Made by a program: the position numbers and the translations under genes. The notes beneath the pieces are model-generated. The model saw only the letters and a program-made list of their open reading frames with translations. It was not told the origin of the DNA and searched no databases. Shown piece after piece: positions 10,701 to 22,700 of a DNA stretch of 64,000 nucleotides. The stretch comes from Symsagittifera roscoffensis (lineage: Eukaryota; Xenacoelomorpha; Acoela; Convolutidae): NCBI RefSeq assembly GCF_963678635.1, contig NC_087064.1:51666684-51730683 (forward strand), in the 5' to 3' direction. Within the stretch, counting starts at the first letter, position 1. Every line of letters begins with the position of its first letter.

Positions 10701-13700
10701 CAGGTACTGAGCTTTTCAAAAACATTTCGGAAAACAGGACGTTCACCTCATTTCTTGGAGCCATTATTCTATAGATCTATCTTGCGTCATCCATTTCTTT
10801 CATCCATTAATTTAGCTCAATTAATATAGAATGTAGTAGTTGCATGTTAGATATGGGCTTTGGGTTCCTGTTAAGATTTTTTTTTTCTGTGTCGAAATAT
10901 TCGCTATAATTTCGGCGCTGGAAGAGGTCGGCTTTAATTTCGTCGGCTCATTTTCCGAATAGTTGTTTTTTCGATTAACTTTCTTTGGTTTTGTGTGAGA
11001 GTGATTGACTTCTATTATGAAATTTCGGAAAAGTTTAAATCAACCTTCTAGACTCTTTTAACAAAAGTGAATAAATTAAACTCAAAAAAATTTCACAAAG
11101 TTTTCTTAATTTCAAAAATTTTTAAACAAATATTTCGACATTTTTTCAATTTTTTGTTTTTTTTCTCAGTTCAAATAAAAGAATTGGTTCAACTTTTTGT
11201 TGTTTTTAGTTGTTCGATCGGTGGTATCCATCGCATTCTTTTTAGTGCTGTTAAAATAGTTGATTAGTTTTTGCACAATTTTTGTAAGTTTTTTTCGAGT
11301 TTTTCAAGTTCGATTTTTTCTCATTGGATTCTAACCCTTTTTTGGAGTTAGCCATTTCATTTGAAAAACGAAGACCAAGCAAGCCTGAAGTCTTATCAAA
11401 TGAGAATAAAATCTACTCGAAATTTTTGGTAATTTTGTTCAAAATTGCTAGACGCATTTGTTGTCTTACTCTGTCAACTTGAATTCTATCTGCTACTTTT
11501 CCTGATCAAGTTATTGTATTCTCGTAGTTGAAAGTAGTTTTCATGTCTCAAAATTGTAACGAAATAATTTTTTTTTGTCAATTTTAAAAACGTTCAATTT
11601 AATTTCTTTCACTTCCAGATTATTTTGATACGTTCCCGAACAAATACTGAACAAATACATTTAAAACACCAGGTCCGTTCCTCTTTGGCCAAGAAGTAAC
11701 GTGGGTCACCTTTGCACCCTACGGTCTTTTTCCCGTAAACAACTTTTCTTACAAATCTTATTTGCTTTTCGTATTTGCTTTTTTATTGAAGCTTAATAAT
11801 TTCCAGGTTTGTTCCCACTTGACCTGGAGGAGAAGCCGTTGTCTTTGGACACAAAGGTCGGGGGTATGAGCCCCTTACGGACCCAATTTTTTCAGTATAA
11901 GTGCAGTATTATTTTTTTCCGGCGAAAAGTTTCGGCGTAGTTGCCACATTATGGAATTTGATTATGATTATGCTGAACGCAACTTTCTTTGTAGTTGCAA
12001 GTGCAAGTGTTGTTCAATGTAGTTTCAGAGGTACAATTCTCGGCTCAATTTTTTTTGGCTCAACTTGTGTCTGCTCAAAAATTGTCGACTTTGTTTTCTC
12101 TTTGTAAGTTTTGTTCCGTTGCTATTTTCATATTCAAATGTTTGATCTATTTGCCTAGAATGGACTTCTGTCGAGAGATGCGAAATATTAGTTTTTGGTA
12201 CACTTAGTTTTTCTAACATTTTATATTTCTACTTTTTTATGTTTGTGTTGTCTCGCAAGTGATGCGAAGTTCAGGTTCGACTCTGTTTACGAGCTAATTT
12301 GCTTCGTTTTATTGTTTTCGCTTCGCTATTTCTGTTGCTATTTGATTATTCAAATGTTGCGCGTGTGTTCTGAGGGGAAGGGGGACTAATTTTGTACTAC
12401 GATTTTTTTTCGGTATGAAGGGGATTCTGCTGAGGCCTTTTCTGTTTTAACGCTCGGTAAGTTTTGTTCTATGCTAATTTTGCATTCTCTTGTCTTGGCA
12501 TGTTTTTTTTCAAAACTATCTTCTTTCATTCTGATTGGTTGATTGTATGTATAGTTGTAAAACATCGATATTGCTTTTTTGCTGCTGTTTTTTCGGCTTT
12601 CGAATTAGCTCTTGGTTTAGTTTCCGAATTGTGAATATCACCTTGATTTCGGTACCTATATGCCTTTTGCGGGTACTATTCGGGCAGTACATATATATTT
12701 TCCAAAAAGGTTTTGCCGAACAATTTTGGTTGATTTTCAGCTAATTGGCTGTCGGCTTATTTAGGTAAAATTTTGTTCCCTACGAGTTTCCGATACTATT
12801 TATGAGATGATTAAAATTTTGGCCCCAAATTTAAATAATCGAATGCTCAAATGCAACCCCACATGAAACTCTAATTAATTAAATTTTTTTGTTTCTTGTA
12901 CGCTTGCAACTTTCGAAGTCCTCTTTGATAGTTCTTGAGTGTCTTGTTGCTCGAATCCTTTACTTTTTGTACCGCAAGTGGTGCGGAGCTCAGCTTCGCC
13001 TCTGTGTTACCCTGTTTTCGCACACCTTCAATGCTTTTTCTAGGCGTACACTGCTCAACTCGATTTTGAAACCGAACCAGTTCTACTTGTGGTATCCAAC
13101 ATTCCCACTGTAAGTAATCAATTATAGCCACGAGAGATCAAATGCTAATGTTTTTTTAGAGTCTTATGTTTCAATTTTGGCTTTGTTCCAGCCTAGGCTG
13201 TCCGGACAGCACCATTCCCCATACGGAGGCCTCCCCGGAGTCCAACAGTGAGAGCTCGATGTCTGTTTTCATCAGCGATCAAGTCATCTACTCCAGTCAT
13301 CCCAGGTTCAGGTGAGTGTTCTTGTGTTGCATTGAATGATGATAGATGGGATGAAATTTGGTTACAAAAGTTTGAGTTTGAGTTTTTTCAGCTTCTCATT
13401 GCCTCTTAGAAATAGTTATCATTTGACACTTCAATATGCGTCACTTTGATTTCACTGATTTATATCATCTCAGCCATTTTAATGGAAATTAAAAAAAAAT
13501 ACTATAGGACTAATACATCATCCATGTGAATGAATCTTTCCAGGAATTTATCACCCTGTCCAATTTAACATTCCCCAAGTTATACCATTGTGTGATTTTT
13601 TTTATTGGAATGGACTAGTTTTTATCGAATGATGATAACTTATGTTTTAATTGCAATGCATTCTGGTGTGTCAAAAAGATGTTTTCTTTTCACTGATTTG

Positions 13701-16700
13701 AATGCAACAGCATAGCTGTGACTGATCTGGTCATAAAATGTATGCTCATTTGCACTCACAAGACAATTAGTCTAGTATAATTAGTTTGTACAGGCTTTTT
13801 AAGTTTTTTTTTGGTATGGGATTTCAAGTCTCGCAAATAAGTGAAGAAAAAAGTAAAGATCATTGCGTGTTTTCAGAACTCTGTCTAAGAATATCAGAAA
13901 AAGGAGAGGCTCCAAAGTTGCCATCAACATCCCAGTATTCAAGGACAAACACACCCCATCGCCCTTCAACCAACCCAACATACCAGACTGGGATGGGGGA
14001 GACGCGAGATCGGCTGCAATGACAGACCACGTGTACGGGGATGCGATGGCGTTTGGAATGGGCTCGTGTGCTCTTCAAATCACATTCCAGGCACAGTCTG
14101 AACAGGAGGCTTGTAAACTGTACGATCAATTGGCAACGCTGACACCTATTTTGGTTGGTCATTCTTTATGTTCTTTGATCTTCAGTTTGATTGATTGTTA
14201 TACGTTTTTTTTTCACAAAGTATTAGAATTTGTTCGCTCAATTCGACTGATTCAGGTTGGTGTCCAAAAATGGATGTTTCGTAAGATAATACCGAGAATT
14301 CCTGGGTCGAATCCTTAGGGGGAGGAGTTCGAACCCTTAGGGGGGTCGTCCACCCTAAAATTTCCTCTTTTATGTCCGATCCTTAAATACAAATTTGTTT
14401 CTTCTTGCTATCTAGCAGCAGATTTGGTGGTTTAGATGGCTCTATCTGCCTCCGCTCCCATCTTCAACGGATATCTAGTGGACGATGACGTCAGGTGGAA
14501 CATCATCTCACAGTCGGTGGATGACCGAACTCCTGTCGAGAGAGAAGAGAAACAGACTACCACACAACAGGTGATGTCGATAATGTGGAAACGGTAGTGG
14601 CGTTAGGTTTGTCAAACAATTCATATCAAAGCTAATTCTGTTTATTTCTGAATTGAAAATTTAACCAAAATGACATTCCTAGCTGCACAAAAACTCGTTC
14701 CTAAAAATATCTTAGCGTGGACTATCTGGGCTTCGATTTTCTTATTTAATATGAATAATATCGCTAGAATATCAGGAGTGTTTCAGGATAAAGGTGAAAA
14801 TGAGCATATGAAGGTTCCGAAGTCACGCTACAGTTCGATAGACCTCTACATATCAGAGAAACACCAGTGCTTCAACGACATCCCAGTGCCTACCAATGAG
14901 AAAATCCGACAACACATGCTCAAAGAAGGCAAGAAGCATACAATGTGCAGTATGAGAACTCTCTGCAGTACTTAATTGTCAGGAATCTCGCCGCTTCGGC
15001 AACAAAAGTCCACTTCCTCATACCCCCTTTCACCCTCCGAACTTTGAAGGGACCACACTGGGGTTTTTAAAAGCATAAAGTTTTCACCCAAAATTATAGA
15101 AAATTATTCTGTTTTTAAGCGCTCCCAATAAAAAATGGTTCTGCATTAAGTTACCAGCTTCTTGCCAACTTTTTTGTTAGTAGTTGTAAAGGTCCTCTGT
15201 ATTAGCGCCTCTCGGTCTGCTGATTACTTATAGAGTTTCTCTAAATTCTTCAATTATTCTAACAATGATTAGATGTTATCTGAGTCCTATTGAGATATTC
15301 ATAATAACTAAACCACCGTTTTAGGCATTCCGGAAAACATTGCGAACCACGTAGCCCATCTGTTCATTCGGGATCCCCTGGCTATCTACAAGGAGATGGT
15401 GACTGGACAAGCGGCTGAGCCACAAAACTACCTCCTCCACACAAACCACTTTGAAGTTGGTCTGATAAAGTTAACGTGCATATCTCATTCAATGTGTTAA
15501 GTGCTATTAAATGAACCAGTTTTCACTCGTGTATGTTGTTATATAGTGAAATCTTGAACTTTCTTCACGCTCAATTTTTTTTTATGGATTGACTTTTGAG
15601 TCTCTTTCAGGACGTTGTTTTTTTTCTACGCCAGGAAAAGACTTGGCTGTTCGCACTCAAGTTTGTTTTTTATCGCGAGTTGGCATATGTTTTAAGTTTG
15701 ATTCAAATTCTTTTGCTATACTGAAGAAAAATTACCCTCTCCAAATATGAAGCGACAAATTGTAGTGGGATTTTGAAAGTGGATTTTAATTATCAAAAAA
15801 ATCTATTGGTGCAGTTTTCTCAAATTGGGTTAGTTAGACCAAAAAATATTTAGTCTTAATAATATTGATCTAAAAGTTTTTTTGTCATAATGATATTGAA
15901 ATTCAAAGAGCTCTTATGGGGATGTATTTTCCTTTTAAATTCAAAGTCTGAGTATATTTATTTGAAAGAAAATTTTTGCCACCAATAAAAAAGTGGAAAT
16001 GATGCAAATAAGGGAGCCTGACTTTCCTTTTAAAAAGAAAGTTTTAGTTTTTTAGATTTACCAGCAAACGATCTGAACTTAACTATTGATTAAATTTTTC
16101 AAATTAAATTTAACCGTAAATTTTTCAGCGTAAAAGATTTTACAAGTCACGAATTTTTCTATGAAATTCGAAGTCTTGAGTATTTTCGAACAAATACTCG
16201 TTTTATTTCAGGTTCCTCCTCGTTCTTTATTTTTTATTAACTGTCTGTTTGTGTTCGAAGCTATTCGTCTACAAGGTAGCAAAACGTTTCCTAAATTTGG
16301 AGCTCGTTTTTTATGTAATTCGTTTTGTGTGAAAGTATAAATAAGTATGAAATTGTAAACCCAAGCGAGCTAGCAAGAGTAGTGTCGTATTAGGAATTCC
16401 AATTATTTCAACGCAACTCGGAATTAAAGATGGAATCCCTCATACGCGAAGGAGCGAATGCGCGAAAATAAAAATCTGCCAATCAGATTTCAGTAATCTA
16501 AAATTTGGAAAGAAACAAATATTTTTAGGGAATGAGTATTGATTTTGGCCGAATATAAAAACGGCAGGAATATGCAAAATTTCCAAAAGGTCACTGATGC
16601 CGCCGAATCGCAACAAATTTTATATTTCAAGAGTTCGTTATGAAAGAAGCGAAATATTGCTTCATTTAATTGAATGGCAATTGCTTCTTTTTAAAATTTG

Positions 16701-19700
16701 ACTTTCGGCTAATTTTGTTTTTCAGTCATTCGCTCACGAGTTTTTTCGCGCATTCGGTCTTTCGCTCATGAGAATAGCCCCCTAGCATAAGCATTTAAAA
16801 AGCATTTTTTGTTTTGCGGTTGTCAAGCGGCAATGGCACAGATGCGGGAACTTAATCTTCAAGCCTGGGTTCGATTCCTAGAAAAGCCGAATTCTTATTT
16901 TTCTAGTTTTACTTGTTTATTGTTGGTAGTTTTAAAGCCAATTTTACTCCTGCGATAGCAAGTGTTTTGTAAACTGGAGCTAGACTTTTTCCCCATAAAA
17001 AACTTTTCTTACAAATGTTATTTGCTTTTCCTACTTGCTTTATTATTGAAGCTTGATAATTTCTAGGTTTGTTCCCCTTGTCATTGAGGTAAAACGGCCG
17101 CCTTTGCACCTTAAGGTCAGGATTTTGAGTCCTGTCCGGACCCTGTTTTCTAGTATAAATGCAGTTTAATTTTTTCTGGTAAAAGGTTTCGGCTTAGTTG
17201 CCATATCACTTTTAAATTTGAAATTTTGGTAACCTAGTTTTTCTAACATTTGTTTACTTTTGTTTTCATGTTTTTGTTGCATCGGAAGTGATGCGAAGTT
17301 CAGTTTCGCCTCTGTTTACGAGCTAGTTTTCCTTGTTTTTTTGCTTGCTTTTGCGAAGTGCAGCGTAGCCCCTGAGTTAAAACTTGAGTCTTTGTGGACT
17401 CTGAGTCTACAAGGTAGGAGAGGAGCGTATTATGTTTGCCTATGAAATTATGAATATTTGTTGTCTGGTAGTTTTTTTCATCTGGCATATTTTCATTTTT
17501 GAGCAAACCGTTTTTGATTTGGTGTTTTATATCATACCATCTGACTGATATTGATACCGCGGGCTCAAAATTGAAAAGATATTTCATCCGCGATTATTTC
17601 ATTAACGCGGAAGTTATTGAGTGGCAAGCTAATTATTTTTACGAACGCTTTATTCCTTCTTGTGTCTTTTTTACAAAAACGATTATTCCCACTTTTTGGC
17701 TTGGTTTGTCTTTTTTCATTTAATTATAGTCTTTCATTTATGTATTTATTTTCATTGAATCATAGTTCGATCATTCCTTTTTGCTGCTTACGCTTTATAC
17801 TATTTTGAGCGTTGTTTTCCATTTTGAATAAAAACTGGGCCAATTCTTTGATGAAAAGTTGATTTTTTATTCGTTATTTTTGAGTTTGAGAGTTTCTGAG
17901 TTGATTTTTCTTATTCTTTCTTTTATTTTTTGAAGTTGCTTCACGATTCTAAAATGAGTTTTCTATCGTGGCATCTTGTGTTTTTCACAACCTCCTATCA
18001 ATGGTTATAGAAGCTTAATTCAAAACTATTGAAATGGGGATTGAGGTTTTCAAACAATTTCAAACACAATAATCAGATAGATTATCAACTACAATTGAGT
18101 CTAGTTTGTTCAAGCGAGATTCCGATGTAATTCTCTTCTTGTCGTTAAATTTACGTCTGTTTAAAATTATATTTATATATACTACTTGGACGTTAAAAGG
18201 CATTCGGAAAATTCAGGACTTCGCCTTTTGTTTCTCATATAGCTTACCTTCGACCTGATACGGGGGCGGTCTTGGTTTCTCTGAAAGCTTAGTTCTGTTT
18301 TCTTGAATTGCTAGAGCTTTTCGCTGTTTGTGCTTGCAAAGTGCAGCTTCGTCGCTATGCGGAGTGTTTTTAGGTTTTATTGGAAATGCATTAGATAGAA
18401 TCTTGCGATGTGTAAATTGAAGCACGTTGAGCTACAGAAAAAGTTAAGGCATGTTTGTTTTGATTAAAAAATTCACCGTTCTGTGTTTCAGAACATCAAC
18501 TCGACAAATTGGCAGTCGATGAGGTTCAAACTGCCTCCGCCCGATAGTAACATCGGATGGCGTGTGGAGTTCAGGTCAATTGATGTAAGGAAGACATCAA
18601 TTTCAAACTTGCTACTCGATGTTTAATGTTCAAAATCTTTTTTTTGATAAATGCCACCCTGTTTTAGGTGCAAGCTACTGAGTTTGAAAATGCCGCATTT
18701 GCAGTTTTCATTGTGCTACTATCCAGGGTTATTTTGACATATGACCTCAATCTTCTCATTCCTATGTCAAAGGTAAGTCACATTCATAGCTGCCGCTTTC
18801 TCCAGAAAATTGTTGAGTTATGTTTCAGTTTTTTTTCTAGCTGGAAGAGAATTTCAAAAATGCCTCGAAGCGAAATGCGGTTTTGGAAGGGAAGTTCTGG
18901 TTTGTCAACTCTCTGAAGTGTGAAGGTGAGTTGGATGTTTTTTATATAAAGGTCGACTGTTCTCCCCAATAGAAAAAAAAATCAACTGATCCTGTGTTTG
19001 TTTTTTTAATCAAATTGGCATATAAGTTCTCGGACAGATTTAAAAAAAATTTTGGTCCGAAAACTTTTCAGATAGTAAACCCTAACAGAATTAAGCAATC
19101 AATTTGATAATTAGCAAGCATCATACGCAGTTAATGGCAGTAAGAAGGCAAGTTGAATTCTAAGTGGCAGCACCTAAGTTTGGAATACGGCTTAAAGTCT
19201 CTCTCATGAACTCAATACAATGAAGACAGGGATTGAGATCGTGAGAGAATCCGGGTTCCGTCGATGTTGAACTGGAGCAATAAGGGATCATCGTGTTCCA
19301 CAAATTGGGTTCCAGGGTTCAATGTCCGGTCAGCAGATCCTAATTGGCGTGGCTGCCAGCGGAAACCTTGGACTCTGTAACGTCGGAAAAAGAGGCGCGA
19401 GTCCTCGCGTAGGTGAAGTCGTGAGGGTATAGGAATGAACTCGGCTCGTGTTTCGCTTGGTTTTGTTTTTCTTTTTGGGAAGTCTGCAAATTTAGTGTTA
19501 GAAATTACATGATACAATCAATTTTGTTTCTTAAAAAGTAACAAGAGTAGCCGTTTGCTTGCAACTAGGACATAATTTTCTGAAAAAAAAAGAATTGAAT
19601 TGAAAAAAAAAGAAAACGTTTGCGTTCGAAATTTTTTGCCCCTTATCTTGGGTAGTAACATGAAGCGATTGAAATAAAATTTCTATTTATGTAATAGTAG

Positions 19701-22700
19701 CTCAACTTGCTTTAAACGTCTGTGAAAACAGAATAGGAGTAAGAGAGATGCATTAAAACTTAATCAAGATTTTAATATAGCCCTCTAGATGACTTACGGG
19801 ACTTCTTGGAGTAACTTAAACTCGTGTAACAAACCACCTAAAGTATCCTAGGTAACTCAACGAAAGCTTTTAGGTGATCGAATTGTTTATAACATTGAAG
19901 ATCATTAGTTTTGAAACTCCTGATAGCTCAGTTCAACCCGAAGATGGTAGTCAGTACAGTACGATAACTTGCTCATTTCATAAAGTATGATGTATAATTG
20001 AGGGCATATCTTCCCAGAAATTAATTAAAGTTCTAGGCGAAATTAGGACTAACCTGCGGCAACAGTTTCGTGAGCCGGTCGTTTCCCGAGATATCTGTCT
20101 GGTTTCCAGCAGTTGTCGTTGAGTGTCTTGAGGAGCCTCGAATACGTGGCATCACTGTCAACCTCGCTACGCTTTAACGTCTTCAAAAGTTTTGGCATTT
20201 CTTGACCGACTGTCAGGTTGAAGTTATTTTAGACAGGTTGATTAAATTAGTTGGTGCTTTCCAAAAAGCTATAAATAAGCTATTAAATATATTGTAAAAT
20301 AGTTTTTAAAATGAGTTTTTTTATTTAGACTATGTTCTTTTTTCGTTGATTTTTATGCTCTCGTCAAAAATGATCTTATGGCCAACGACGAAAAGTAATG
20401 AAGAGAGAAGTAAGATTGAAGTCTGGACCGAACAAATACTTTTTAAGTGGAGTTTAAGCAGTTGTTTTTTTAAGTGGCCCGCTGAGTGCTTCTTTTTGCA
20501 GTTAATCGACTGGAAATTTGAAAATTAAAGTTCGATGGTAAAGCTTTTGTTTGAACTTTCAGTTTGCTGCTGGTAGTCTATGAATATAAATTGACGTTGT
20601 CAATGAATTTTCCTTTTGCCTAACAACATGCCAGTCTACCTTGAAACAAAAAATCCGATGTTTTTTGAATGGATGAAAATTGTAAAACCGTATCTAGGAG
20701 GCTCTAGGATTTTTTAATACCGGGAAGGGTTCAGTAGCGGACCTTGGATTTTCTCGAGGGTGGGAGAAACGGAGGCGGATCTTCGAAAACATATCGACCT
20801 TTTTCTACATTCGACCAAATTGGTTTTCCGAGCACTCTCAGAACCTTAAAAAGACCATGTTTTGACCAAATAATTTAGCGCAGCAAGTAAAGTTTTGAAA
20901 ACAAAGGTCAAAAATCCCTTTTTGGGTTTTTTTGAAAAATATTGACGAAAAATTGCGTTTTTTTCAGCGCGCGCTCGCCTTCAAAATAATGTATATTGGC
21001 GCCTTTACAAAAGTTTTTGGGTTAGTCGGCCTAAATTGGATGTCATAAAATAATACCAAAGGGGGAACCTTTGGTTGTTGAGAGGGTCGAATCCTTGAGG
21101 GGGGAGGGGGGTAGCGATCTTTTTAAAGCGCGATTAAAATCGAATTTTCGAGCACTCTAAAAGCATTTAATGACCCCATTTAGTCAACATTCTCTCCGCC
21201 GCTATCAAATATTTAAAAAACAGCTCCAAAATGCCCCCTTTCGGAAGGGCCTGACCAACGATTGCGGTTTGTTGAAGCGCACTCCCGCCTCAGATTGTTT
21301 TATTGGGTACCAAAAACTATTTCAAAATTTTATTAGGGTTGGTCCACCAAAGTGGATGTGGTAAAATAGTCCCCAAGAGTGAGCTTTCTGGGAGCATAAC
21401 AAATAATCGATCGATTAGTATATGCACAAAATATTTATTTTTCTAACTAATAGATAATTGAGTGTTTCTCACGTTTGAACAGATGAATTTCTTAAGTCAA
21501 TCTGGAGTATTTGTGATTGTAGATGGAAAATGTTGCTACTTCCTGGGTAACGAGAACGCCGTAGGTGCAGAATTCTTCGAAAATGGAACGGAAGCCACAG
21601 TAAACCACTCAAGCAGTGGCAATGTTGAAAATGGAGAGCTACTTAAGAAATGTTGCTGCGACAAAATGGACATCAACACTATCATGAATGGAAAACCGAC
21701 AGGCGAGGTAAAATGCTCATTTTTATGATTTCCCAGTCTAAATTTGGAAGCATTCTGGTCTGTTCGGAAAGATCGCATCTTTTCTTTGAACTGAATGCAA
21801 GAGCGTAACTGTGACTGATCTGCACATACTATGTATGCACATTTGCACTCACAAGACATTAAGTCAAACTCAGCCGAGAGAAAAACAGTAATATTAGAAT
21901 AAAACAATGAAGATATTTTTTAATTATGAAGATGTTTTGAATTGATTCTTCCTTATCCAGTGTACTGACATCAAGTCTATTTTAAACAAGATCATCAAAA
22001 AATCAGAACACGAAAGAGCTTTAAAATAACTGACGAATTTGGATTATGTAGAAAACATGACTGGTGGCTGACTAATGAGCTGGATGACCTGTTAATTGAT
22101 CTAATTGTTTTGATCGCATAAAAAGTATAGAGGTTGACCTTTCATCATTCGTATAATGGTTCATTTGAGCCCATCGTTTGAATATGGAGTATTGTTTTGC
22201 TGTAGTGTGGGTTCAAGGGTCTGATTCCGATGCTGCAGGACTACCTGAATGGCATGGAGGACATAGACGTCCTCACCAGGTGTTCCCTCTCCAGCTACTT
22301 CTCACTACTCGGCAAACGCGCATCAGGCAAGTCAACTAAAAAACACTTCTGTTGATTGATTTTGATACTCGATCTAATCCAAGAAATTTCACGTCTGGTT
22401 GTCGCCTCTCACACCCGACAATGAATGTTTCCATTTATCATGACGCGTTCTATCCCAGCTCGCTTATTTTGGTACTTCGAGATCCCAAATCAATTCATTT
22501 TAGATCTTATACAACATTGCAACCACTGATTACACTAAAATAGTTGAGTATAAATCTGTTTCTGGTGATTTTTTTCTCAATAAATTTTTGTGGTTTTCCT
22601 AGGTAAATGGGAAGGTTGCATAGGGTAATAAGCTGAATTAATACAGCTAAAACATCGCACTGAAATCAGGTTAATCGTTTCCTTGGATTTCTAATGAACT

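Larger units (their letters stand above)
15456..18491 (+). other. GCLC intron 9 (3.0 kb), repeat-bearing
   Basis: No exon was seen between GCLC exons 9 and 10. About 15540-16800 is AT-rich unique-looking DNA. Then follow a tRNA-like sequence (16816-16888), tRNA-like repeat copy 2 (16975-17420) and an R1 fragment (18185-18480). Confidence 0.5.

Noticed and set aside
13860-14162. 100-codon - strand frame
   Set aside because: It is the complement of GCLC exon 6, whose + strand coding is certain.
21536-21907. 123-codon - strand frame
   Set aside because: Mostly antisense of GCLC exon 13 and its flanking intron; no splice or family support.
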